Shown piece by piece: positions 12,501 to 23,369 of a stretch of 64,000 nucleotides of DNA. The notes below the pieces were generated by a model that ran no database searches, was not told where the DNA came from, and saw only the letters and a program-made list of their open reading frames with translations. Position 1 is the first letter of the stretch; each line of letters begins with the position of its first letter. The position numbers and the translations under genes were made by a program. The stretch lies in NCBI GenBank assembly GCA_002914805.1, contig JXTB01000179.1:531518-595517 (forward strand), read 5' to 3'. Source of the DNA: Parasponia andersonii (Eukaryota > Streptophyta > Magnoliopsida > Rosales > Cannabaceae).

Positions 12501-13020
12501 AATAATAACAATTAATGGAAGCTTTTCACAGTGATGACACTAATCGTTTCAAATTCAAACCACGCTAGCTCCCTTTAAATTGATGTTAAAACTTTTTGGA
12601 AAATCTAGCGACATTATAATTACTAAAAATACTGGGGAAACTAAAATAATTCAAGAACTACCCTAATTTAGTAGAAAATTATGAATAATAACAGGAAATA
12701 AATTGTTAATAAATAAATACATGAAGAAAAAGTAATATACCGGTTGAATTAGGAAGAGCGTCCGGGTCGGGAGTCGTTTGGGGCGAAGCAAAGAGAGCCC
12801 GCTCTCGCTTAGAAACGTATCTTCCAGGAACCTGAGGATCCATTCGGGGCAACGGTAATCTGGTCGGGAGGGTCAATGGGGGATGATCGGGTTTGGAATG
12901 GGTAATTGGGTTTCCGAGTTTGGGTCGCTTCGAAGAAGGAAGGGTGATTGTTTCGGGTTCGGGTTTTGGTCCATCGTCTTCGTCTGAATCGTTCGAGTAA
13001 GCGTTGCAGAGAAGGTCCAT
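9549..13020 (-). CDS. WDR25: WD40-repeat protein, WDR25-type, four exons, 433 aa
   Basis: Exons on the minus strand are 13020-12741, 12467-12303, 11256-10772 and 9920-9549 (stop TGA at 9549-9551). All three introns are GT-AG, and the phases (1, 1, 0) join one open frame of 433 aa. I chose the Met at 13020 (MDLLCNAYSNDSDEDD) because plant WDR25 proteins typically start this way; an in-frame Met lies 12 codons upstream. Residues 1-125 are acidic/Pro-rich, then charged, with a PGRYVSKRERALFA block. From about residue 131 there are about seven WD repeats: ALSGHTKAVNAIHWSP...ICIWNAW, then units ending SRLVDVEKG, ISLWDIRTG and IIVWDVSRQ, and a C-terminal pair including SGSSDGSIYVYNY. WDR25 is related to the splicing factor CDC40/PRP17, but its own role is poorly known; a scaffold role in a nuclear complex is inference. 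The length is normal for the family and nothing appears broken. Confidence 0.88.
9921..10771 (-). other. intron 3 of the WDR25-type gene
   Basis: This 851-bp intron has donor GTAAAA (complement of 10766-10771) and acceptor CAG ending at 9921. The flanking exons are in phase 0. No other gene or element is recognised inside it. Confidence 0.75.
11257..12302 (-). other. intron 2 of the WDR25-type gene, repeat-filled
   Basis: This 1046-bp intron has donor GTAAGT (complement of 12297-12302) and acceptor CTACAG (complement of 11257-11262). Most of it is repeat sequence, listed separately. Confidence 0.75.
11440..12060. repeat. degenerate tandem and sub-repeats inside WDR25 intron 2, likely MITE-derived
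   Basis: A block beginning GAGGTACATAACCTGCAGAAG at 11465 recurs, diverged, at 11822 (period about 357 bp). Inside it, a roughly 95-bp unit recurs at about 11540, 11637 and 11920; each copy carries an ATTAGAA/GGTCCAAAC/AATCCAT core and ends CTACCAA. The motif TACCAAAC and its complement also occur in an unrelated intergenic stretch near 40925-40975. This layout suggests a non-autonomous DNA element with subterminal repeats that duplicated within the intron. Confidence 0.5.
12468..12740 (-). other. intron 1 of the WDR25-type gene
   Basis: This 273-bp intron has donor GTATAT (complement of 12735-12740) and acceptor TTTCCAG (complement of 12468-12474). It splits a Val codon. Confidence 0.75.
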
Positions 13021-13068
13021 CGGGGACAAAGGAAGAAATACCTGGTATCGACTCAAGGAAGACGGGGA

Positions 13069-13070
13069 GG

Positions 13071-13103
<33 letters not shown>
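13069..13103. repeat. poly(A) tract just upstream of the WDR25 start codon
   Basis: About 35 A on the plus strand, which is poly(T) on the coding strand, lies some 50-85 bp before the start codon at 13020. It may lie in the 5' leader or core promoter. Confidence 0.8.
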
Positions 13104-13105
<2 letters not shown>

Positions 13106-13169
13106 AAAACACGAGAGACAAAAAGCCTCCTCTAATTAACAATTCTCGCAAGGGCACAACAAGTATGTA

Positions 13170-13700
13170 CTAATTAAGGGAGCTTTCGAATTGATTATTA
13201 CTTATGCCTTCAGCTTTTAAAAGGATTAGCTAAAAAAATCAGAAAATCAAAAATGGGATATGTTTGACAAGTTTCTACTTTTTAGTTTTTTAGATTTTAA
13301 AAATTATTACGAAACTATTAATTTAAGCAGACAAAAATTATTTAAAATACTATTATACAATATATATAATTTATAATTTACTAAATACTTAAATGTTACT
13401 TTAAATAGAACGACAGTAATAGTGTTGTAGATTAAATTTATGAAATTCTTAGATTTTTTTTTTCCACCACTGCTTCTTACTCATAATGCAGCTACATTAG
13501 GAGTACAACACAATTGTAGTGCAGCATAATAATACTAAACTGATCCTAAAAGTCTATAAAAATACAATAGAAATTTTTGATACTCATAATGCAGCTACAT
13601 TAGGAGTACAACACAAGTACAGTACAGCATAATAATATCAAACCGATCCTAAAAGTCTATAAAGATACAATAGAAATTTCAAAAATTATATAGAATATTC
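13170..13700. mobile_element. MITE-like repeat, first copy, with internal 103-bp tandem duplication
   Basis: The segment shares order and wording with 15027-15410: a TTAAGGG start, TTTAGATTTTAAAAATTATTACG, ATTTACTAAATACTTA, then a CTTCTTACTCATAAT terminal part. The block starting TACTCATAATGCAGC at 13478 is repeated at 13581 with about 90% identity by eye. No coding capacity is seen, so this is a non-autonomous element. Confidence 0.5.
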
Positions 13701-14364
13701 AATACGAGAATCTTAAAATCTAACTAATTTGATAAAATTAACTCTAAACTCAATTTTCTAAAAACAAAAATCTTCATCAAGCTAAGAATATTAGTTATGT
13801 CACGACCATTTATAAAGAAAGTTTCACATCCCCCCTCCTCTCCCTCTATTCATAAACTATACAAAACTTATGTGAAAGGAAGAAGGGATTTGAGTTTTTC
13901 ATTGATTCTATTGCACACTCACCAACGCGGCTCTCTCCCTAAACCATCATAAGCTTTGTGATTTTTTAGTGATTCTGTTGCACATTGACCAGTGTGACAG
14001 ACTCCTTGAACTATCATTTTTCAACGATTATAGTTGCCATTATTCTTCTGCTAACTTTAAACACCTAAACAAGATTTTTTTAAAAAACTTTTTTTCACAC
14101 TATAATAATGGCTCGTACACTTTTTTTTTTTTTTAAAAAGAATAATTTATGGTTATGGTATGCACTTTTACTCATATTATGATTTATTGAGTTGAATCTT
14201 GCTTTAGGACTAAAATTGGGGTTTGATTTTTCAACTTGATTAAAAAATTATTGATTTTTTTATGTAATATACATATGCTTTTTAGTTAATAATTTATTTT
14301 TAAACATGTAAAGTTCGTAATTATTTATAAATTTTTACATTTTAGAAATGAGCATATATGTGTG

Positions 14365-14366
<2 letters not shown>
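13700..14366. other. intergenic, nothing recognised
   Basis: AT-rich sequence without a supported gene. A short CT-rich patch (13830-13860) and a roughly 40-bp motif (GATTCTATTGCACA) recur at 13905 and 13974. No known element is recognised. Confidence 0.4.
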
Positions 14367-14404
<38 letters not shown>

Positions 14405-14662
14405 CACCAATCCAGTAGGTATTTTTTTTTTTTTACCTATGCATAGGTATTAATTTGACCAATGAAAATTTAGCATATACATCTTTTTATTATAAAAAGT
14501 AAGAGAGAGAAAAAGCATTAATGATGCACATCTTTTCATGCACTTCATTATAGTCATTGGATCACCATTAGATGATGATCCACTGGCTAAAAAAAAAATA
14601 CCTACCCATAGATAAAAAAAATACCTATTAGATTGGCAACCATATATATATATATATATATA
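14367..14662 (+). mobile_element. Micron-like MITE copy 1 embedded in (TA)n
   Basis: The 242-bp body (14401-14642) is flanked by (TA)n on the left (14367-14400) and right (14643-14662). It begins GCACCAATCCAGTAGGTATT and ends AATACCTATTAGATTGGCAACC, so its termini are imperfect inverted repeats of roughly 45 bp. The interior contains GGATCACCATTAGATGATGATCC. The same body occurs inverted at 43381-43638 and in decayed form at 49141-49331, each time inside (TA)n. It has no ORF. Confidence 0.72.
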
Positions 14663-14699
14663 TGTGATATATATATATATATGCTAAATTGGTGGGAAA

Positions 14700-15026
14700 A
14701 TGGGTATAATATCTGAAATACAAGTTATACTCTTAAAAGCTTTTATTACAATTTAGAGTGTCAAAACTTATATTGTCTAATATTAGGGAATTTTGGCTTT
14801 CAAAAAAATGAGTTTTAAGGTTAATTTTACAAATTGATTTGGATTGTAAGGAGTTTTTGTATTAAACAACAATATGTGATATGCTAGAAAATATCTATTT
14901 GCGATAAAGCTATGAATATGTAGTAATTGAATCCATGGAATCAAATGAATATATAGTAAATAATTCAATTTCTATTGCAGTTTTTTTTTTTTGAAAAAAA
15001 AAGTTACATTAGAATTTAGTGACTAA
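14700..15026. other. intergenic, nothing recognised
   Basis: AT-rich sequence with no domain and no clear repeat boundary. Confidence 0.4.
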
Positions 15027-15410
15027 GGGCTTGTCTGTGATTGATTATGGTTGCTATATTTAGCTTTTAAAAATGGTTAGCAAAAAAAAAATCGAAAGTA
15101 GGGGTATTTGGTAAATTCTAATTTTTGGTCAGCAGATTCTAAAAATTATTGCGTAATCGTCAATTTAAGCATAATTTAAGAAGCAAGATAAGGATTACTT
15201 TTCAAAATTTTTTGCTTCTATAATACAAATTGTTTAAAATACCACTTTCCAGCATATATAATCTATATTTTACTAAATATTTAGATATTACTTTTAAACA
15301 ATACAATAATTTTGTAGATTAAACTTTCCAAATACCTAGATTTTTTTTTCCACACCTACTTCTTGCTCAGAACATATCTACAACATAGCAAAACAATATT
15401 AAACTGGCCC
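15027..15410. mobile_element. Tourist/Harbinger-like MITE
   Basis: The 384-bp segment starts GGGCTTGTCTGTGATTGATT and ends AAACTGGCCC, flanked by TAA and TTA. A 3-bp T/A target and GGGC(T/C)TGT termini fit the PIF/Harbinger (Tourist) type. The interior is homologous to 13170-13560. It has no coding capacity. The inverted termini are short and imperfect, so the class is tentative. Confidence 0.45.
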
Positions 15411-15579
15411 TTACTATTAGATGCATTTAAGTTGTTGTTCTCTTTTTGGGAGTTATGAATATATCACTACAAATATTTGATCTTATGTTAGATAGTGAAT
15501 GGATTTGGTTGGATGATATCCACCTTCAATTAAATTAGTAATTTCATGAGAAAATTTGATTTTTTTTATGGTAATTTTT

Positions 15580-15960
15580 TAAAAAATTGAAAAATTCTGG
15601 ATTTCGAAATTATTTGAACAATCCAGAATTTTCATTAAAAAAATACCACTTTAAAAGTATTTAAAAAAATGCCACTTTTTATTAATTGATAAGATGCCTA
15701 AAGTAATGAATCAAGTTACTTTAGGTAACTTGACATATTATTTCAATTAACTAGGTTAGTTACCCTAAGTAACCCAATTGATTAACTCGAGTACCATTGA
15801 AAAATATCCAATTTTAAAGAAAAATGGTATTTTTCTAAATATTTATTAAATATGTTATTTTTCTAAAATAACTTTCGAAAAACGATATTTTTATAAATCA
15901 ATCTAGAATTTTTCACAAAATTCAATCTATCTAGGATTTCCAATTTTTGATACTTTGTAT
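15580..15960. repeat. foldback repeat with nested palindromes
   Basis: CAAGTTACTTTAGGTAACTTG (15713-15733) is a palindrome with 8-bp arms. Outer parts such as AATCCAGAATTTT (left) and its complement-like AATCTAGAATTTTTC (right) fold back. A related block occurs at 23985-24290 (AACTTGGTTAACTCAAGTA core). It is probably a decayed non-autonomous element. Confidence 0.4.
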
Positions 15961-16408
15961 CTAGAATTTTGTAAGAAGCTCTAATTCCATTGCTTATGAG
16001 TAGAGATATCAAATGTGCCGCACACTGGTGACATAATCTATTTAAGTTAAGCATAATCGTGCTTTCATGTCGTGCTATGCACTATCCATTTTTTAGTCGT
16101 ATTATATCGTACTAGCTCATAATCTAAAATCATTGGCCTGATACTGCCTACTAGCCCATGCTCTAATATGTCGTCTTGTGTAGTGTCATGCTTTCATGTC
16201 GTGTCATACTAGCATGCATGCCCGAACATGCCTATCTTTTTGAGTCATAATTGACCTATCTGATTAGTAAATTTTATTAGTTTTAATGCTATTTTAACTA
16301 ATTATTTTTCAAATAATTAGAAATTACTTATATATATAAAGGCAAATTTAATCTAAAACTTTACACATCAAAAAAGGAAAAAAATGGAGAATATTTGAAA
16401 TAATAATT
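15961..16408. other. intergenic, nothing recognised
   Basis: No gene is supported. Variants of a CATG-containing word (TCATGTCGTG) recur between 16060 and 16230. Confidence 0.4.
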
Positions 16409-17280
16409 AGGCTTTTAATACAAAAACCACTTGAACATGAAATAAATAAGTAAAATTAACTATAAACTCATTTTTTTAGAACAAACCTCCCCTAATATCT
16501 CCTAATATTAGTTTTATTAAAAAAAAGGTGCTTCTATTAGTATATTTTTACGATTATGTCCTCATTATTTTATTTATAGTTTTTAGGTCCTCGTACTTAG
16601 ATTTTTCTTTCACGTTAATCCCTTTTAAACTTTCGTATCCAATATTGCTATTAATTAGTTCTTTCCCTAAAATGTATTTATCTCAGCAGTGGTAAAATTG
16701 GAAACAAGAAAAAATTATTATTTAATAAAAAGACAATTGGGTTATTGCTTTTGTTTAAGACTATCGTAAGAAATTGGAAATTTTTATATGGTTCTAATAT
16801 GAATCTATTTTAGTCAAAATATTAATATATATGGAAGAAATTTATATGAATATATTGCCAATTTTAGAGGAAATATATTGCCAATTTATGAAACATATAT
16901 TACGAAAAAAAATTTATAATTCTAAAGAAAGATATATAAATATATTGCCAATTTTATGGGACATATATTGCTAACTTTATCTTTTGTCGTTATAATTTTA
17001 TGAGATATATATTGCTAGCTTTATCTTTTGTCATTCCAATTTTATAGGACAGAAATTATTAAAAGGAATTAATCTAAAACAAAAATGAATGAGGATCTAA
17101 AAGTCATAAATAAGAGAATGTGAACTTAACTGTAAAAAAAAAAAAAAAACTAACAAACACACATTTTTTAATATATTTAATATTAGGGAGCTTCAGAGGA
17201 ATTTTGCTAAAAAAAATTGAGTTTAATATTAATTTTACTAAATTGTTTCGAATTCAGGGGATTTTTGTATTAAAAGACCT
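16409..17280. mobile_element. long-armed foldback element, copy 1
   Basis: The left end AGGCTTTTAATACAAAAACC is the reverse complement of the right end (TTTTTGTATTAAAAGACCT at about 17263-17281). Inner arms also match inverted: the 16555-16640 block (TTTATAGTTTTTAGGTCCTC) against the 17060-17120 block (GAGGATCTAAAAGTCATAAA). The arms exceed 200 bp. There is no ORF of note, so it looks like a non-autonomous foldback or MULE-type MITE. Confidence 0.6.
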
Positions 17281-17302
17281 GATGACAATTATTTATAGAT
17301 TA

Positions 17303-19940
17303 GGCTTTTCAATACAAAAACTTCTTGAACTCGAAACAATTTAGTAAAACTAACCATAAACTTAATTTTTTGTAGCAAAACCCCTTGAAGTCTATAATAT
17401 TAGTTCTGCTTAAAATGAAAGGTGTTTCTACTTAGTTTTTATTTTATAGTTAAGTCCCTATTATTTTATTTGTAGTTTTTGGATCCTCATTTTTAGATTT
17501 TTGTTTTATATTAATCTCTTTCAATTTTGTTTGTCCAACTGTCGTTAATTAGAACTTATCCAGAACGTACTCATCTCATGAGTAAAATTGAAAGCAAAAA
17601 ACAATTATTATTTTTTTAAAAAAAAGTTGGGTTCTCATTTTCGTTCAAAGATAAAGAGAAGAAATTAGAAAATTTTATATGATTTCAACATGAATCAAGT
17701 TTGATCTAAGTATTCATATATCTAGAAGAAATGTATATGAATATTTGGACCAAACCAAAGTAGATGTATATTAGAACCATATAAAATTAGCAATATATTT
17801 CCCATAAAAATTGAAATGATAAGACATAAAATTTGTAATATATGTCCCATAAAATTAGCAATATATTTATATGTTGGAATAATGTCTTATAAAGTAGTTT
17901 ATTATTTAGACATTATTAACAATATCTATTGGATTATTTAGTATCTATTTGTTATTAATAAATTCCATATTATGAATTTCTATTTTATTTATGTCCCATT
18001 GATATACATGTGATATGTATATTTATCTTATGCAAATATCTAAAAGATTCTAAGACATGAAATGAGTAATAAAAAATTATTTGTATGATGAGTCCATATG
18101 TAGGAGACATTATATTCTTTATTTTATTATGTCTAAATTAAATTGTTCGCATTTTGCATATTGAAGATGGAATACTTTAGTATGCCATAAAATGTAGTGG
18201 TGTCTATTTAATTAATGAAGTCTCTAATTATCGAAGTGAGTTTTCGGATAGAAATACTAGTATGTTATAAGAAAGTTATAACAGTATCGAACATAACCTA
18301 GTAAATTAGAATTTGAGGTTAAGTATCGTAACTCAAATTTCTAATTTTACTAATCTAGCACTATTGTAGAAGACCTTAATCCTAGTGATTAACGAACTTA
18401 CTTTCATGTGTTTTGTCTTTTTGAGTTACTAAATAACTAGTTTCGATTTATGGTTCGAACTCTGGTATCTTGGAATATAAGGTATATAAAATGTGTAGAA
18501 CGTTTTTCATGATGGACACCATGCATATGGTGTCACTTTGAGTTTTTTCAAGTACTTAGATAATATAAATCAGGGTCCCGATATTCACTATGTGAATTTG
18601 ACTGTGTTGGTTTAAGCAGATACAAACACCATAGTCAACTATTATCTATTAGATAAAAAATGACAACTCAAAAGTAAATATGTACTAGAGGAGTAATACG
18701 GTAATTTCACCCTACTAGTACGATATTACATTGGGGTATGTCTACAGGTATAGTATATATTAAATGGATCAAGCTAATTAATTATTAATAAGCTTCACAG
18801 AAAATAAATAATATTTAGTCTAAGAGTTCAATATTGCGCCTATTGTGGTGTGCCCCAATATTAATGGACAAGGCTCAATCATAATTAAGAGTTAATTATG
18901 ATAATAGTTATATGGTCTATTAGAGCTTGGGCTTTATGGATCCATATGATCCCCTGTCTAGCTCAAATTAAAGCCAAATAGTTATTTGATGATCAATTAA
19001 GCCCAACAAGCCCAATTAGCCCATTAGGGTTTACTAATCTCTCTATAGTTAAGAGAAAAGTTCTCTAGTAACCAGACACAAAAGTTACACGTGAAACACC
19101 CTCTTGAAAAGAGAGTGTCACACGAAAAATACAGAGAGAGAGAGAGAGAGCAGAGAAAATCGACCACCACTAAGGATTCACTGTCCTTGGTGTTCCGGCC
19201 ATCCCAGAGAAATCGGTTCGAGAAGATTGTCTTATTGTTTATCTGCGAATCTCTTTGTTAGGAATCAAGAAGGTGACCACCTACCGGATCAATCAAACAG
19301 CTTTCGAGAATAGACGGCAAAGTTGTGGAGTGAATTTGGGTATTGTTCTTATTTAGATCAAGAGTTAATTTATGTTAGATCACGATCTGAAATATTTTGT
19401 AAAAAGAAAAATTTTAAATGACCAATTCTGCTATGTTTCTTGATTTTGCAAAACTATGGTGTTCTTGAAAATGATTTTATGAAAATATTTTTCGGAAATT
19501 TATTCCAGCTAACACCAGCATTATATACCTCTCTTTTAGATATATTAATACTTGTATTAAAGTAGATCTATATTAGAACTATATAAAATTTTCTATTTTT
19601 TTACATCTGTCTTAAACGATAGCCCAACTATTTGAAAAAATAATAACAATAATTTTCCTTTGTTTCTAATTTTACCCTTGCTGAAATGAGCATATTTTAG
19701 ACAAGTACTAATTAATGATAGTGTTGGACCAAAAAGATTAAAAGAGATTAACATGAAACAAAATTCTAAGAGTGGGTACCTAAATACTACAAATAAAAGA
19801 TAACTATAAAGAAAAACTTGCAAAAACACTTTTTTTTTTCGAAAAGAACTAATATCAGGGATTTCAGGAGATTTTGCTCCAAAAAATTAAGTTAGGAATT
19901 AATTTTACTAATTTGTTTCGGGTTCTTAGATTATGTATAA
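17303..19940. mobile_element. long-armed foldback element, copy 2, interrupted by a solo LTR
   Basis: The left arm starts AGGCTTTTCAATACAAAAAC at 17303. The right arm (about 19640-19930) contains the inverted counterparts of the 17345-17650 sequence. The arms are separated by the 1649-bp solo LTR at 17872-19520. Without it the element would be about 1 kb, similar to copies 1 and 3. Confidence 0.6.
17872..19520 (+). mobile_element. solo LTR (Ty1-copia-like) with 5-bp target duplication TTATA
   Basis: The segment begins TGTTGGAATAATG and ends CACCAGCA. It is bounded by TTATA at 17867-17871 and 19521-19525. The neighbouring foldback copy carries the uninterrupted sequence at about 20331-20355, confirming both boundaries. 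No primer site, coding region or second LTR is present, so recombination between two LTRs probably removed the interior. The tail (GAAAATATTTTTCGGAAATTT) resembles copia LTR ends. An open frame at 19104-19313 lies in the (GA)n-containing leader and is not a gene. Confidence 0.8.
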
Positions 19941-19944
19941 TAAT

Positions 19945-20640
19945 TATTTGAAAATTATTCCTTTATTTGTGGCTTTTAAACCCTTATTTTTAGATTTTTA
20001 TTTTATGTTAATATCTTTTTTGTCCAAATATCGTTAATTAGCACTTGCTCAAAACGTACTCATCTCAAGAGGAAAATTGGGAACAAAATGAATTTTTTTT
20101 AAAAAGGAATTTGGGTTCTCATTTTTATTCAAGACGAATGGAAGAAATTAGAAAATTTTATATGGTTCCTATATAGATTTAGTTTAGTCTCAGTATTCAT
20201 ATATCTAGAAGAGATGTATAATACTTAGATCAAAGTAGATGTATATTAAAACCATATAAAATTGTTAATATATTTCTCATAAAATTGGAATAATAAGACA
20301 TAAAATTAGTAATATATGTCCCATAAAATTGATAATATATTCATATATCTCTCTTCTAAATATATTAATATGTAGACCAAGTAGATTCATATTGGAATTA
20401 TATAAAATTCTTATTTCTTACATTCGTATTAAATGATAACACAATTCTTTAAATAATAATAACAATAATTTCCCTTTGTTTACAATTTTACCCTTGTTGA
20501 AATGAGTACGTTTTGGGCAAGTGCTAATTAACGATAATATTAGACAAAAAAAGATTAAAAGGGATTAATGTGAAACAAAAATTTAAGAATGATGACTTAA
20601 CTGTTAAAAAAATAAAAAAACATGTTTGTTTACTAAAAAT
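19945..20640. mobile_element. long-armed foldback element, copy 3, left-truncated
   Basis: The left arm (19970-20110, with CTTATTTTTAGATTTTTATTT and AACGTACTCATCTCAAGAGG) pairs with the inverted right arm (20460-20610, with GAAATGAGTACGTTTTGGGCA). The outer about 100 bp of the left arm, present in copies 1 and 2, is missing. Its centre supplies the empty-site sequence for the solo LTR in copy 2. Confidence 0.55.
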
Positions 20641-20977
20641 CATATAGATAAAGTACATCTTAACTAAGTTTGTCTTGTGCATACTTAATCATAAATTCAT
20701 AATTATTTGAATTTTTTTTTTCGTTTGAATGAAAGTTTGTTAAGGTGAAGAAGCATTAGTAGAGAGTAGAAGTATCCCAATTAGGTTGACATCCAATTAT
20801 CTCAATAATCCTTTACTTAAAAAGCCTTGAAAGATAATTATTATTGGCATACAGGTAAGTGTAGGAAAAATAATATGATAATAATATATATGTTTAACGT
20901 GCTAATGTGTCGTGCTTATCATGCTAGCATGCTGTGCTGGTAGACGTGTCGTATTATGCTTAGTCTATTGTACCAAA
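20641..20977. other. intergenic, nothing recognised
   Basis: No gene is supported. A GTGCT/ATGCTAG-rich patch (20895-20960) resembles the 16060-16230 patch. Confidence 0.35.
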
Positions 20978-22816
20978 TGTTAGATTTAAAAACAATTTTT
21001 CGCAGTGGAAGATTGGCTCAGGAACATTCAAAAAATTTTCTCAAAACAATTGACTATATGAGTGCATAGTATTAATTCATAGTAAATAGGAGCATACAAA
21101 GATAATAGATCTAATACCTCTTGTAACCTATCAGCAGATTCTAGCTTTATTGTCTTCTAAACCACGATCTTCCAATCCAAGCCTCAAGCACAACTGGATG
21201 AACGTGTGGGCGTTGCGTACAATTTCTTAAACTCACACATTTTAGGCACTTGCAATTTTCTCAACACATGAGATTATAAGAGTTTTGTTCTATAGAGAAT
21301 AGGAAGATACTCTTCTTTTTCTCTCTAGTTTATGGAAGCTCTATAGAAAATAATACATACTATTCTGTCTTCTACTAGGGTTTCACCTTATATATATATA
21401 TATATATATGTATATCTATTTATTAAACTATTTAACAAATAATTATATTAATCAAATCAATATATATATACATATAACTTTTTTAAAAAAAATTACCTTT
21501 TGTTTATAGGACACGTGAGTTTCCTTTTTAAAAAAATGATTATATATATATTTAAATTAATTAATCTAATTAATTAATTAATATATATATATATATATAT
21601 ATATCTATATAAACAAGCAGATAACTATTTCAGTCAGTTTCCCAATTTCTATTTATCTAATTATCTCATAATTAGATATTTTTAAATTCAAAATTTAAAC
21701 AAATTAGGAAACTTATCTCTCCATAAATTTAAATTAATTAATAACAATTATTAATTACTAGTAGATAAACTATTTATCTTGACAAAGTATACAGTAACAG
21801 AAATAATGTAATATCTAGTACAATATTTAGAGGTTGAATTGGGGACCTATGGACCTATAATTCAAACTCCAATAAATTATGACAATTAATTAAACTCTTT
21901 AATTAATTTATCTAATTTATTAATTCCAGTATTACTCCACTAAAAATCTGGAATTGCACTCTTGAAGTTACAGAATTAATTTACTCAGAAAACAGCGAGC
22001 AGTCTATCGATTTAATCATTATATGTAGTTCAATCCTCCATAGATAATTCATAATTGGAGCTAGGTCAAGTTCCGTTTACCTCTCCAATTATATCTTAAT
22101 CCTTGTGTACCATTGATTCTCTAATGAACAATTAATTTATAAATCTATTATAAATTGAGTACTCAAACTGTTCAAGTCCTGAATCAATACACAAGGGAAT
22201 CATCTTTCTAGCTTCCTAATGGAAGGAATGGATTCCATATTTGTAAGTTACATTCCCAACTGCTCATTTCATCATGCTCCCAAGATACAAGTATTTCGAT
22301 CTGTGTAAAAAACAAACCTTTAACAAGTATGTCAAAAAACATAATGTTATAAATAGGAGTCTATAACTACTCAAAATTAAGATTGATCTACATATGATCA
22401 TCTAGTGATATTATTTGAACTCTTAATAGTTAACAGAATTTATGTGAGATTCAAAACATGTTTGGTTCAGTCCTATATAATCGAATTATATAAAGTACTT
22501 CCATTGTGATGTCAACACATCAATAGTCCGGATAAGACTATTACATTCTCAATGTTAATGGACTATACTAATAATATTTAATTAAAGATCCCAAACTTTA
22601 ATTAATTATTACGGACTATATTTAGTTTATTATCCATAAATTTAATCCTCATACATATAATATTTATATACTAAATTTATGGTCACATAAATAAACTAGG
22701 GATTTTCTGATATTTAAAGGCATACAAATTATGCACAAATTCAAATAAAAAAATGTCATTTTATTAATTCAGCAAATATCCAAAATATACATACTTTTAG
22801 GGCATAAACCCTAACA
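20978..22816 (-). mobile_element. second solo LTR (copia-like) with target duplication CCAAA
   Basis: The termini are TGTTAG and CTAACA (a 6-bp inverted repeat), and the segment is flanked by CCAAA at 20973-20977 and 22817-22821. On the minus strand it starts TGTTAGGGTTTATGCCCTAA, which resembles common plant copia LTR starts, and it ends CACTGCGAAAAATTGTTTTT followed by AAATCTAACA. A TATA-like TATATAAGGTG lies near 21390. It contains no coding region and stands alone, so it is a solo LTR of about 1.84 kb. It is of similar type to, but distinct from, the one at 17872. Confidence 0.75.
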
Positions 22817-22821
22817 CCAAA

Positions 22822-23369
22822 TTCATTAGCACAACATGATTAGACATAGTATACATCGTGTTCTGCCTAGCATGACCCTTAATTTAATATGTTGTATCGT
22901 ATATTAGCCATGTTGTGTCACCGTACTAATGAGCCAAACCGACTCTCGTGACTGCTTTACTTGTAAGATATTTGTTTGTACTTCAAAAGAATAACAAAAA
23001 TAAATGTAGGAATAGAAAAAGAAAAAGAGAAAAGTTATGAGTCCTTTAGGAGAATTGTCCATTTTTCCTAAATTGTTACAATAAAGGTCAATTTTTATCC
23101 TTTAATAAATGTCGAATATATCAATTATAAGTTTGGCATATCAAACTGATTTACTAGCTACTCGAAAGTCATATTGATATCACCTTTAGTAGGAAAAAAA
23201 AATCAATTTGATATACCAAGTTTATAAAATTATATATTCGACCACTTATTAAAACGAAAAAAAAAACATGGTTCAAAAAATATGGTCAAAGTATAAAATC
23301 AAGTGTTAAAAATAGACATTCACTCCAATTTCTCAATAATTTATTAGGGAATAAAAGAAAGAAAAAGAA
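22822..23369. other. intergenic, nothing recognised
   Basis: AT-rich sequence with no coding domain and no delimited repeat. Confidence 0.4.

Noticed and set aside
19104..19313. Open frame with MKRECHTKNTERERES start
   Set aside because: It is the translation of a GA-repeat leader inside the solo LTR.
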